A stretch of DNA of 64,000 nt from NCBI GenBank assembly GCA_020072585.1, contig JAIQGL010000004.1:186001-250000 (forward strand), written 5' to 3'. A program made the position numbers and the translations under genes. Every line of letters begins with the position of its first letter. Position 1 is the first letter of the stretch. The stretch is from Terriglobia bacterium (GTDB taxonomy: Bacteria > Acidobacteriota > Terriglobia > Terriglobales > Acidobacteriaceae). Below, one piece after another: positions 8,199 through 17,051 of this stretch. Below the pieces are notes generated by a model. It saw nothing but the letters and a program-made list of their open reading frames with translations. It was not told where the DNA came from and made no database searches.

Positions 8199-9170
8199 TT
8201 AGTGGTGCCCCAGTACGGGGTGCGGCACGTAGACTGACTCAACCTGGGAGATCTCCTGTTGTGTGAGCTTCAGGCCAACCGCAGCCGCAGCGTCCTTTAA
8301 ATGATGGGGCTTTGAAGCTCCAACAATCGGCGCCGTGACCTCAGTCTTATGCAGCAGCCAGGCAAGAGCCACCTGGGCCGGCGGCACGCCTCGTTCCCTG
8401 CCGACCTGGTCCACACAATCCACCACGCGATCATCGGCTTCCTGGGTATACAGCTTCTTTGTGTAGTCATCTTGCTGGGAACGCAGTGTCTGTGCTTTGC
8501 GGTTCCCAGCCAGCAGACCGCGTGCAAGAGGGCTCCAGGGCACCAGCCCCACGCCCTCAGCCCGGCACAGCGGATTCATCTCGCGCTCTTCTTCGCGATA
8601 AACCAGGTTGTAATGGTTCTGCATGGTCACAAAGCGCGTGAGCCCAAGACGGTCAGATGTATGAAGCATCCGCGCAAACTGCCAGGCAAACATTGACGAT
8701 GCGCCAATGTAGCGGGCTTTCCCGGATTTCACCACATCGTGCAGCGCTATCAGCGACTCTTCAATCGGCGTTTCATAATCAAAACGGTGGATCTGGTAGA
8801 GATCAACATAGTCTGTGCCCAGGCGGCGCAGGCTGTCATCAATGGCGTGCATGATGTGCTTGCGCGAGAGCCCTTTCTGGTTGGGATCGTCTCCCATGGG
8901 AAAGAAAACCTTGGTCGCGATCACCAACTTGTCACGCGACGGCCCAAAATCTTTGAGGGCGCGGCCCAGCACCTGCTCGCTGGCGCCCAGGGAATACATG
9001 TCCGCGGTGTCAAAGAAATTAATGCCCAGCTCGAGCGCCTGTTTTATAAATGGCCGCCCCTCTTCTTCATCCAGCACCCATTGACGCCAGCTTTTGCTGC
9101 CGTAGGTCATGCAGCCTAGACAGATTCGAGAAACTTTCAAGCCGGTAGAGCCAAGATTGGTGTATTCCAT
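8199..9170 (-). CDS. Aldo/keto reductase
   Basis: A 323-residue NADP(H)-dependent oxidoreductase with a TIM-barrel fold. The catalytic tetrad is complete: Asp54, Tyr59 (FFDTADMYS), Lys87 (IATKVF) and His128 (LYQIHRFD). The C-terminal part keeps the cofactor loop features PWSPLARGLLAG and IVGASKPHHLKDAAAAV. This subgroup (with the SRICLGCMTYG start) resembles the YajO/IolS-like branch that reduces sugar or aromatic aldehydes; the physiological substrate is unknown. It has its own terminator and stands alone between transketolase and the DUF4230 gene. Confidence 0.9.
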   Translation of the reverse strand: MEYTNLGSTGLKVSRICLGCMTYGSKSWRQWVLDEEEGRPFIKQALELGINFFDTADMYSLGASEQVLGRALKDFGPSRDKLVIATKVFFPMGDDPNQKGLSRKHIMHAIDDSLRRLGTDYVDLYQIHRFDYETPIEESLIALHDVVKSGKARYIGASSMFAWQFARMLHTSDRLGLTRFVTMQNHYNLVYREEEREMNPLCRAEGVGLVPWSPLARGLLAGNRKAQTLRSQQDDYTKKLYTQEADDRVVDCVDQVGRERGVPPAQVALAWLLHKTEVTAPIVGASKPHHLKDAAAAVGLKLTQQEISQVESVYVPHPVLGHH

Positions 9171-9254
9171 TTGCGCCTTTCGTCTGTTTGATTTCTTTAC
9201 GTATTCAGGATGCGCAATCTCGCGCTTAGATTCCCGATTTTTTCAGTGCTGCCG

Positions 9255-9899
9255 TTAGTCCACTTCCACTTTTTCAAAACCCAGTCCCAGAAGAAGAGTG
9301 GTCACAGTGGTTCGCGCGTTATCGCGCGCGTTGGTCATGATTCCGCCGAGCACGGCCTCCTGCAACAGCTCGCCCTCGGCTTCCTGACGCACCTGCGACT
9401 CAAGATTGGGATCAACACGAACCAGAATCCCCGTGTTGCGTGAATAGACCTTGGTGCGGGCATTATCCAATCGCGTGATCAGCACCTGTGGATTGGGCAG
9501 GTGAATGCGCACTTCCTTGCCCTGAATTTTTACGTCGCTATTTTTGAGCCGGGTGAAATCGATCCCAGCCACAACCTGCCCGTGAACGATCATCAGCAAG
9601 CGATCACCAGCGATAAAATCGGGCAGCAGCGGGTTGTCTTTCTCCCCCGTAACGATCTTGTCCATGTTGTAGACCACGGTTTCCAGCCGCTGAAGCCGCT
9701 GTATGCGCTCAATCACGCTGCCTTCACTGCTGATGCGCGTATTGCGTCCGCTTAAAGCTGACCAAAGCGCCGCCAGCGGACCAGACTGCATCCGCGACAT
9801 CAACACCGCAAGAAGAAGCGCCAGGATCGCGCCGATCAGCAGACCGGGCAGCAAGGCCAGCCGGCGCGGGCGCGGAACTTGAGTTGGACTTTCAGTCAT
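9255..9899 (-). CDS. DUF4230 family membrane-anchored protein
   Basis: A 214-residue protein with a single N-terminal membrane helix (LLPGLLIGAILALLLAVLMS) and an extracytoplasmic DUF4230 domain. Family features seen are the IQRLQRLETVVYNMDKIV start of the domain, a middle strand set GDRLLMIVHGQVVAGIDFTR, IHLPNPQVLITRLDNARTKV and the final helix that ends in LLLGLGFEKVEV. The family has no established function. It lies 51 bases downstream of the hydrolase gene on the same strand and may be cotranscribed. Confidence 0.85.
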   Translation of the reverse strand: MTESPTQVPRPRRLALLPGLLIGAILALLLAVLMSRMQSGPLAALWSALSGRNTRISSEGSVIERIQRLQRLETVVYNMDKIVTGEKDNPLLPDFIAGDRLLMIVHGQVVAGIDFTRLKNSDVKIQGKEVRIHLPNPQVLITRLDNARTKVYSRNTGILVRVDPNLESQVRQEAEGELLQEAVLGGIMTNARDNARTTVTTLLLGLGFEKVEVD

Positions 9900-9950
9900 G
9901 GCAGTTATTGTATGTTGGATGCCGGGGCCCGGTGTGGAACCAAAGGCCGC

Positions 9951-10874
9951 TTAGTGCTCATCGGCCTTACGCCCATTGCGACGAGGCCTCCGGTGCTCAA
10001 GTTGGCCGTAATACGCGGCAGCATTGTCCTTGAACGTGGCTTCATATTGGGGATACTGGCGAAAAGTTTTGAAAGCGCTCAGCATCAGCAGCTTCTGTAT
10101 CCGTTCCAATGGCAGGCCATGGCCACGCATGCGCGCAACCTGGTCGCGCAGCTCCGCCAGGTAGTTGCGAAAGCGCCGCAATTCGTTTTTTGTGGCCAGC
10201 TCAAAATGCCCCGGCACAACATGCTCCACCGGCAATGCCAGCATCTGGTCGAGCGCTGCAATCCAGTTCTCCATGTCGCCGTTATCCATGGCGGGACATG
10301 AGTTGGTCAGAAACAGGTCACCGGAAGCAATGGCATGCTGATCAGGAAAATAGACCACAGCATCTCCCATGGTGTGCGCCGGGCCCGGATGGTAGATCTG
10401 AACTTCGTGCTCGCCTACAAAAAGCACGGGCCCGCGCGTGCCTGCAAAGACTTCATTCAGCTGATACTCTGGCGCGGCCTGCTGACCGGTTTCAGCATCC
10501 TGCTGGTGTTGCGGACGCAGAACAGCCATGCGGGTTTCATACGTGCTGATGATGACCGCATCCGGCCCTACCACGCTGTTTCCGCCGCGATGGTCTGGAT
10601 GGTAGTGCGTGTTCACGATCCAGCGCACGGGAGCTGGAGAAATTTTGCGAATCTCATCCAGCAGCTTGCGGCCTTCCTGCGAGTTCAAACCCGTATCGAC
10701 TACGAGAATTCCCCGGTCACTGATGAGAAAAGTAGAGTTCGCGCTGGAGTCGTTATCAGAGATATATGCGTAGAGGTCAGGACCGATCTTGTGAACCGAA
10801 GCCGCGGATGCGCAGATGGACAGAAGGCAGAGCGCGATAAACCCGGCGATAGAATCAAGAGTTCTGCTGTTCAA
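9951..10874 (-). CDS. Secreted metallo-beta-lactamase-fold hydrolase
   Basis: A 307-residue zinc hydrolase with a signal peptide (1-24, CASA-AS). The MBL metal motif NTHYHPDHRGGN gives His90, His92, Asp94 and His95; additional ligands are likely in GPAHTMGD, in IASGDLFL and in VVPGHFE. The order fits group 16/quinoprotein-relay-like and subclass B3-like MBL proteins. The natural substrate is unknown; beta-lactamase activity is possible but cannot be claimed from sequence. It lies between the tam gene and DUF4230 on one strand. Confidence 0.85.
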   Translation of the reverse strand: MNSRTLDSIAGFIALCLLSICASAASVHKIGPDLYAYISDNDSSANSTFLISDRGILVVDTGLNSQEGRKLLDEIRKISPAPVRWIVNTHYHPDHRGGNSVVGPDAVIISTYETRMAVLRPQHQQDAETGQQAAPEYQLNEVFAGTRGPVLFVGEHEVQIYHPGPAHTMGDAVVYFPDQHAIASGDLFLTNSCPAMDNGDMENWIAALDQMLALPVEHVVPGHFELATKNELRRFRNYLAELRDQVARMRGHGLPLERIQKLLMLSAFKTFRQYPQYEATFKDNAAAYYGQLEHRRPRRNGRKADEH

Positions 10875-10936
10875 GAAACACGTCCTTACCAGATTGGCTT
10901 CCGCATTCTCAGTGTCTCCGCGGTGAGATTTTAGAG

Positions 10937-11713
10937 TTACCGGTACGCCACGATGAACATTCTGCGGAACGGGAATAGCACCTTGCCCTGATCATTCGGC
11001 CTATATGCCTCCTGAAATCCTTCCAGGCACATCTCTTCAAAAAGCTGTTTCTGTTCGGCATCAGGCAGGCGATCCAGATAGGGACGCATGCCGGTGCTGC
11101 GGATCCAGTCAAAGATCGCCTTGGGACCGTCCATCACGTGTTGATATTCAGTCTCCCAGATATCCACACGGCTGGCGTGTTTGCGCAAAACGTCATAATA
11201 AAAAGCCGCCGGCTGCACTGTGAATGTGCCGGGCACGGCCGCCATGGCCTTGGCCCAGCGCGGATCGCCACCCAACGCCACCTCTTGCATCACGGAGTGT
11301 GCGGGCGATTGAAAATTGTTGGGCATCTGGACCGCCAGCGCTCCGCCGGAAGCCACGCTGCTGATCATGCCGCGAAACAACGTAGCATGGCCGGGAACCC
11401 AGTGGAACGCAGCATTGGAAAAAATCAGATCGACAGGCGCATCCGGCTTCCAGGTTTCAATATCGCACAACAGCCATTGCCATGTTGGATGGTTGGTTTT
11501 GGCCTGGGCCAGCATTTCCGGCGAATTGTCCACGCCAGTGATGACGGCCTCTGGCCAGCGTTGCTGCAATTGTTCTGTGCTGTTGCCGGGGCCGCAGCCC
11601 AGGTCAACAATGCTTGCCGGCGATTGAAGCCGGATTTGCGCGATCAGATCGGCTGAAGGCCGCGCGCGCTCATTGGCATATCTCAAATACAGGTTGGGGT
11701 CCCAGGCGGGCAT
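10937..11713 (-). CDS. tam: Trans-aconitate 2-methyltransferase
   Basis: A 258-residue SAM-dependent enzyme that methylates trans-aconitate, a spontaneous by-product of cis-aconitate that inhibits aconitase. It starts with the family signature WDPNLYLRYANERARPSADL. Motif I is IVDLGCGPGNSTEQL, followed by TGVDNSPEMLA and the FSNAAFHWV segment that is characteristic of Tam. A functional link to the aconitase gene at 51.3 kb is sensible but the genes are 40 kb apart. Confidence 0.9.
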   Translation of the reverse strand: MPAWDPNLYLRYANERARPSADLIAQIRLQSPASIVDLGCGPGNSTEQLQQRWPEAVITGVDNSPEMLAQAKTNHPTWQWLLCDIETWKPDAPVDLIFSNAAFHWVPGHATLFRGMISSVASGGALAVQMPNNFQSPAHSVMQEVALGGDPRWAKAMAAVPGTFTVQPAAFYYDVLRKHASRVDIWETEYQHVMDGPKAIFDWIRSTGMRPYLDRLPDAEQKQLFEEMCLEGFQEAYRPNDQGKVLFPFRRMFIVAYR

Positions 11714-11806
11714 CAGATCAAAACTTTAATCGCGAGCGGCAGCAAGAATCAAGGGCCGGAAGTCCATCGGCCTTCCCATATTTTTTCGCAGTAACTGGGT
11801 CGCGGC

Positions 11807-13156
11807 TTAGGCCGTAACCGCTTTCGCCTTCTCGGCCTCAATGGCGGCAAGCATGGCGTTGTCCTCGGCAAACTTGAACCATGGAACACCGTTCTTCTGG
11901 GCCTGCTTTTCTTCCGCGCGCGCCAGACATTCAAGATCGGCCTTGCTTACGGCTTGCAGCCCCTTGCGCTCAAGAAAGTTCTGGACCTGCGCAACGTTCG
12001 TGTTGCTATCACGGGCAGTTTCCAGATATTTGAGCACATGCACCGCGCCCACTTCAGCGTCATGCCGGGCAATGCCAACCAGACCATCGCTGGCCTTGCG
12101 CGCCCAGCCTACGGCGTACATTCCGTCCAGCACTTTGCCGCCTTGCGGGTCAAACAACTCATACGCCGCGCGCTTGGGATCGCTCTGATCAGGATTGATA
12201 ACGTAACTGTCCCGGTTGTATGGCAATCCAAGCGCAGGATCAGCCACATCGCCAATGGCGAAAATCATGGTGTCAACGTCAAGGTCGGCGCTCTGCTCCG
12301 TGGCTTTGCAGCCGATGCTGCCGTCACGCTCAAAGAGAACGTTTTCCGCCACGTTGAGCCGGTCAATGCGGCCGCCGGCATCGGCGTGGATTGCCTGGGG
12401 CGAGCAGAGGAAGCGAAAGCGCAGGCGCGGCTTGCCCGCAGGATGGTCCGCCGCGGGTGTTGCCAGTACAGGGAACGTTTCCTCAGCCAGCTTGCTTACA
12501 TCCTGGCCGACAGCGGAAAGCTGCGGCTGGATCCGGCGCAGTTCCTCGTCAAAGGCCTTGCGGTCAAGGAACTCTTCAATGTAATCAAATTCTTTTTTGT
12601 CGAACTTGGCTTCAAAAGGGCCTCGGCGCGCAACCACGACCACTTCTTCCGCTGTTTTCACCGGCGCATCAATCAGGAGCCAGCGCGCGATATCCACCAT
12701 TACGTTGCCCATCCCGACGATGGCCACCCTCTTGCCAGTGGAAAAGTCACGCGAGGTAAACGGCGGCAGCAGGTTATAGCTGTAAACGAAATCCTTGGCC
12801 GCATACACGCCGCTGACCTGTTCGCCAGGCAATCCTAATTTTTTTGTGCCCTGTGCGCCCACGGCAAAGACAATGGCGGAAGGCCCAAGCTCCTTCAGGT
12901 CAGAAATTGAAACGCGGGACTGGCTGCTCACGGGCACGTGGCCGAAGTAATGCACGTTGGGCAGGCTCAGCACCTTGGCAAACTGCTTGCGCAACCCAAT
13001 CTTCATCTTGTCTTTGGTGGGATAGATACCATACTCAGCCAGGCCGCCGGGTTTGATATCACGATTGAGGATGATCACTTCATGTCCGCCCTGGCCGATT
13101 TTCTGAGCGGCAAACATCCCTGCTGGCCCTGCGCCAACCACAAAGACAGTTTTCAC
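11807..13156 (-). CDS. Ferredoxin-NADP reductase, adrenodoxin-reductase/GltD-like flavoprotein
   Basis: A 449-residue FAD/NAD(P)H enzyme. The FAD Rossmann motif VFVVGAGPAGMFAAQKI is at the N-terminus, the NAD(P) motif VAIVGMGNVMVDIARWLL lies near residue 155, and a late AVGWARKASDGLVGIARHDA segment matches the FAD-contacting end of FprA and adrenodoxin reductase. I start it at the GTG at 13154-13156 because GGAGGA precedes it by 5 bases. It lies 104 bases downstream of the PFOR gene on the same strand, so it probably moves electrons between PFOR-reduced ferredoxin and NADP(H). The last 60 residues, with a PWFKFAEDNAMLAAIEAEK tail, extend beyond the standard fold. Confidence 0.85.
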   Translation of the reverse strand: MKTVFVVGAGPAGMFAAQKIGQGGHEVIILNRDIKPGGLAEYGIYPTKDKMKIGLRKQFAKVLSLPNVHYFGHVPVSSQSRVSISDLKELGPSAIVFAVGAQGTKKLGLPGEQVSGVYAAKDFVYSYNLLPPFTSRDFSTGKRVAIVGMGNVMVDIARWLLIDAPVKTAEEVVVVARRGPFEAKFDKKEFDYIEEFLDRKAFDEELRRIQPQLSAVGQDVSKLAEETFPVLATPAADHPAGKPRLRFRFLCSPQAIHADAGGRIDRLNVAENVLFERDGSIGCKATEQSADLDVDTMIFAIGDVADPALGLPYNRDSYVINPDQSDPKRAAYELFDPQGGKVLDGMYAVGWARKASDGLVGIARHDAEVGAVHVLKYLETARDSNTNVAQVQNFLERKGLQAVSKADLECLARAEEKQAQKNGVPWFKFAEDNAMLAAIEAEKAKAVTA

Positions 13157-13260
13157 GTGCTTCCTCCAAACTGTTCCAGCAGAGCCCTGCTGCCCAGGCA
13201 TCACCCATCAAGCGGGTGTGACTTTGGGCTTTTGCGCTTAGTCTGTGGACAGCCTTCTTA

Positions 13261-16200
13261 TTATCCCTTACCATTCACGTCCATGCTCGCCCAAGTTTCA
13301 TACATTTTCCAGCGGGCGGCGACGTCTCCCTGGGCCAGTTCCAGCAGCTTTTTGGCCTCTTCAGGGTGCGACTGGCGCAGCATGGTATAGCGCGTTTCAT
13401 TGTAAAGATATTCTTCCAACGGTACAGAAGGCGGTTTGGAATCGAGTTGCATGGGGTTCTTCCCCGAAGCCGCCCGGCGGGGATCAAAACGGAACAGCGG
13501 CCAATGCCCGGACTGAACTGCAAGCTTCTGCTGGTCCAGACCATGGGTCATATCAATGCCGTGCGCAATGCAATGCGCATACGCAATGATCAGCGAAGGC
13601 CCCTGGTACGCTTCCGCTTCATTGAAGGCTTTGAGGGTCTGCATATCGCCCGCGCCCATGGCCACGCGAGCCACGTAAACATCCCCATAAGTCATGGCCA
13701 TCAGCGCCAGGTCCTTTTTGGGTGTCGATTTGCCGCCTGCGGAGAATCGAGCCACCGCTCCGCGAGGCGTGGCTTTTGAAGTCTGCCCACCGGTATTGGA
13801 ATAAACTTCGCTATCCAATACCAGGATGTTCACATTCTCGCCGGAGGCGAGCACATGGTCCAGGCCACCATAGCCGATGTCATACGCCCAGCCATCGCCG
13901 CCAACGATCCACACATTGCGCTTGACCAGCGAATCAGCCAGCACCAGCAAGTCACAGGCATCCACGTTGTCAGGGCTGAGCCGCAAGATCTCCTTGAGCA
14001 ACTCCACTCTTTCGCGCTGCTGATGGACCCCGGCTTCATTGGATTGGTCGGCCTCAAGCAGCGCCTTTGCCAGTTCGCCCCCAATCGTGCCGCTAAGGCG
14101 CTTGACCAGAGCGAGCGCGTACTCCTGGTGCTTGTCCTGCGCAATGCGGATGCCCAATCCAAATTCGGCATTGTCTTCAAACAGTGAGTTCGCCCAGGCG
14201 ATGCCCCGGCCGTCTTTGTTGAACGTGTAGGGCGTAGTGGGCAGGTTGCCGCCGTAAATCGACGAGCATCCGGTAGCGTTGGCGACGATTGTGCGCTCGC
14301 CGAAAAGCTGTGTCATCAGCTTGATGTAAGGCGTTTCACCGCAGCCGGAGCAGGCGCCGGAAAACTCAAAGAGCGGCTGCAGGAGCTGCACGTCTTTCAC
14401 CTGGCCGAAGGAGAGCTTCTCGCGATCAAATTCCGGCAAGCTGAGGAAGAACTCCCAGTTCCTTACCTCACGCTCGCGAACAGGAGGTTGTGGGACCATG
14501 GCGAGCGCTTTGTGGTTCACGTCTGTTTTGCTCTTCGCCGGACATACATCCACACACAATGTGCAGCCTGTGCAGTCTTCTGGTGAAACCTGAAGCGTGT
14601 ACTTCATCTGCCCCAGGTCTTTCCAGCGGGCGGGCGCCGAGAGAAATGCTTCAGGCGCTTCTGCAAGCTTGTCGGCGTCATAGACTTTGGCGCGGATCAC
14701 CGCATGCGGGCATACCAGCACACACTTGCCACACTGTATGCAAAGCTCCTTGTCCCACTCAGGAATCGCGAGCGCGATGTTCCGTTTCTCCCACTGCGCC
14801 GTGCCGGATGGGAATGTGCCGTCGATAGGCAGCTTACTCACGGGAAGAAAATCGCCATTGCCCTGAATGATGGGGCCTATCACGTCGCGCACAAACCCGG
14901 GCGCCCATGCTGGAACCGGAGCCTGGAGATCAAAGCGGCTGAACACATGGTCCGGCACTTTAACCTCAATAAGATTTGCCAGCGTCTGGTCGACCGCGGC
15001 AAAATTCTTCTCCACCACGGCCTCACCGCGCTTTCCGTATGTTTTGCGAATAGCGTTTTTAATGGCTGTGACCGCCTGCTCTTTAGGCAGCACGTTGCTG
15101 ATGGCAAAGAAGCAGGTCTGCATGATGGTGTTGATACGTCCGCCCATGCCGGTCTCGCGGGCCACCTTGGAGGCATCAATCACGTAAAATTTGAGTCCCT
15201 TGCCGACAATCTCCTGCTGAATGGTAAGCGGCAGGTTTTCCCAAACCTGTTCCGGCCCGAACAGGCTGTTTAGCAGGAACGTGGCGCCCGGCTCAGCGAA
15301 TTTCAAGACGTTCAGCCGCTCCAGAAAGGCAAACTGGTGGCAGGCGACAAAATTCGCCCGGGTGATGAGATAGCTGGAACGAATCGGTTTAGGACCAAAA
15401 CGCAGATGCGAGGTGGTCATCGATCCGGCCTTCTTCGAGTCGTAAACAAAATATCCCTGGGCGAACAGGTCGGTGTCTTCACCAATGATCTTGATGGAAT
15501 TCTTGTTGGCGCCCACGGTCCCGTCCGCCCCCAGCCCGTAGAAGAGGGCGCGCACCGTATCCGGCTCTTCTGTGGAATACGCGGGATCGTAGTCGATGCT
15601 GGTATGGGTGACGTCATCGACAATGCCAACCGTGAAATGCCTCCGGCTCTCCTCTTTGACCAGTTCTTCAAACACGCCACGCACCATGGCGGGCGTAAAT
15701 TCCTTGGAAGAGAGGCCGTAGCGCCCTCCAATCACTTTGGGCATCGGCTGCACCAGGTGCGTTGACTGCGACTCAGCTTCACTCAGCGCGGTGACAACAT
15801 CCGTGTACAACGGCTCGCCCACGCTGCCCGGCTCTTTGGAACGGTCCAGCACAGCTATGGCTTCCACCGTGGGTGGCAGCGCCTGTATGAAGTGCTCAAC
15901 GGAGAAGGGGCGGTAGAGCCGCACTTTGAGCACTCCGAATTTGGCTCCGCGGCGGTTGAGATGATCAACCGCCTCTTGCGCTACCTCTGCGCCGGAGCCC
16001 ATAAGTACAAGAACTTGTTCTGCATCAGGAGCGCCAACATAATCAAACAGCCTGTATTGGCGTCCGGTGAGCGCGGCAAATTTATCCATCACGTCCTGCA
16101 CGATGGTCGGCGCCGCCAGGTAAAAGGGGTTGGCTGCTTCCCGCGCCTGGAAGTAAACATCAGGATTCTGCGCGGTGCCGCGGATGAAGGGATGCTCCGG

Positions 16201-16830
16201 CGCAAGCGCTGTCTGCCGGTGCCGGCGCACCAGTTCATCACTGATCATGGCCTGCATGTCTTCGATCGCAAGCTGTTCAACCTTGGCGATCTCATGCGAG
16301 GTACGAAAGCCGTCAAAAAAATGCACAAAAGGAAGTCGCGACTCCAGCGAAGCGGCCTGTGCGATCAGGGCAAAGTCCATCGCCTCCTGGACGGAATTGG
16401 CCGCCAGCATCGCCCAGCCCGTCTGGCGCACAGCCATTACATCCTGATGGTCGCCAAAGATTGAGAGAGCATGCGTGGCCAGCGAGCGCGCGGCAACGTG
16501 AATCACTGCCGGCGTTAGCTCACCAGCAATCTTGTACATATTAGGAATCATCAGGAGCAGGCCCTGGGCAGAGGTAAACGTGGTGGAGAGAGACCCGCTC
16601 TGTAAAGCGCCATGCAAAGCGCCCGCAGCGCCGGCTTCACTCTGCATTTCCACCACCCGCGGCACTGAGCCCCAGATGTTAGGCCGCCCTTCCGACGACC
16701 ATTGGTCAGAGAGTTCACCCATCGTGGAGGATGGAGTGATGGGATAGATAGCAATGACCTCATTGGTCTTGTGCGCGACATAGGCAGCAGCTTCATTGCC
16801 GTCAATGGTGACTTTGGCTCGTTTTATCAT
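13261..16830 (-). CDS. nifJ: Pyruvate:ferredoxin (flavodoxin) oxidoreductase
   Basis: Oxidises pyruvate with CoA to acetyl-CoA and CO2 and reduces ferredoxin or flavodoxin. The single chain of about 1189 residues has all PFOR domains in order: N-terminal domain I (IDGNEAAAYVAHKTNEVIAI, YPITPSSTMGE), the CoA/transketolase C-like region, the gamma domain, two [4Fe-4S] clusters in CIQCGKCVLVCPHA (about residue 696) and CTGCTLCVDVCPA (about 751), and the TPP domain with CSGCGETPYIK (about 826), GDGWAYDIGYGGLDH (about 975) and SNTGGQTSKATPRGA. The ATG at 16830 fits the family N-terminus; the open frame continues to a TTG at 16899 and no strong ribosome binding site decides. The reductase gene follows it, and a CRP-like palindrome lies upstream. 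Confidence 0.94.
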   Translation of the reverse strand: MIKRAKVTIDGNEAAAYVAHKTNEVIAIYPITPSSTMGELSDQWSSEGRPNIWGSVPRVVEMQSEAGAAGALHGALQSGSLSTTFTSAQGLLLMIPNMYKIAGELTPAVIHVAARSLATHALSIFGDHQDVMAVRQTGWAMLAANSVQEAMDFALIAQAASLESRLPFVHFFDGFRTSHEIAKVEQLAIEDMQAMISDELVRRHRQTALAPEHPFIRGTAQNPDVYFQAREAANPFYLAAPTIVQDVMDKFAALTGRQYRLFDYVGAPDAEQVLVLMGSGAEVAQEAVDHLNRRGAKFGVLKVRLYRPFSVEHFIQALPPTVEAIAVLDRSKEPGSVGEPLYTDVVTALSEAESQSTHLVQPMPKVIGGRYGLSSKEFTPAMVRGVFEELVKEESRRHFTVGIVDDVTHTSIDYDPAYSTEEPDTVRALFYGLGADGTVGANKNSIKIIGEDTDLFAQGYFVYDSKKAGSMTTSHLRFGPKPIRSSYLITRANFVACHQFAFLERLNVLKFAEPGATFLLNSLFGPEQVWENLPLTIQQEIVGKGLKFYVIDASKVARETGMGGRINTIMQTCFFAISNVLPKEQAVTAIKNAIRKTYGKRGEAVVEKNFAAVDQTLANLIEVKVPDHVFSRFDLQAPVPAWAPGFVRDVIGPIIQGNGDFLPVSKLPIDGTFPSGTAQWEKRNIALAIPEWDKELCIQCGKCVLVCPHAVIRAKVYDADKLAEAPEAFLSAPARWKDLGQMKYTLQVSPEDCTGCTLCVDVCPAKSKTDVNHKALAMVPQPPVREREVRNWEFFLSLPEFDREKLSFGQVKDVQLLQPLFEFSGACSGCGETPYIKLMTQLFGERTIVANATGCSSIYGGNLPTTPYTFNKDGRGIAWANSLFEDNAEFGLGIRIAQDKHQEYALALVKRLSGTIGGELAKALLEADQSNEAGVHQQRERVELLKEILRLSPDNVDACDLLVLADSLVKRNVWIVGGDGWAYDIGYGGLDHVLASGENVNILVLDSEVYSNTGGQTSKATPRGAVARFSAGGKSTPKKDLALMAMTYGDVYVARVAMGAGDMQTLKAFNEAEAYQGPSLIIAYAHCIAHGIDMTHGLDQQKLAVQSGHWPLFRFDPRRAASGKNPMQLDSKPPSVPLEEYLYNETRYTMLRQSHPEEAKKLLELAQGDVAARWKMYETWASMDVNGKG

Positions 16831-16946
16831 GCATTTGGCATGGGGCCGACCATTTGTGGGTGCTTTTTTGGAAGGCCCCATTCCTCTCACTTGCGTCAAA
16901 GGACGCTTGGTTACCTTCCATCATCACGTACGCATGTGACGTTGAA

Positions 16947-16962
16947 TGTGACGGCGGTCACG
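16947..16962. promoter_or_regulatory. CRP-like palindrome upstream of PFOR
   Basis: TGTGACGGCGGTCACG is TGTGA-N6-TCACG with the inner dyad GTGAC-N4-GTCAC. A further GTGAC copy lies 12 bases away at 16936-16940. The distance to the PFOR start is about 120 bases. The site is visible; the regulator is inferred to be of the CRP/FNR family. Confidence 0.45.
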
Positions 16963-17051
16963 CAAGTTCGCAACGGCTCAGCCAATGGGAAATTTCTTAG
17001 AGTATTAAGGCAAAAAAGTGTGGCAGCCGGGCCGATTCTTTTGTCTTTCTC

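Noticed and set aside
9951-10874. Beta-lactamase resistance gene
   Set aside because: The MBL fold covers many hydrolases; motifs alone do not establish beta-lactam hydrolysis.
14704-15273. Plus-strand frames inside the PFOR gene
   Set aside because: They are shadows of the PFOR reading frame; no start signals or recognisable protein features.
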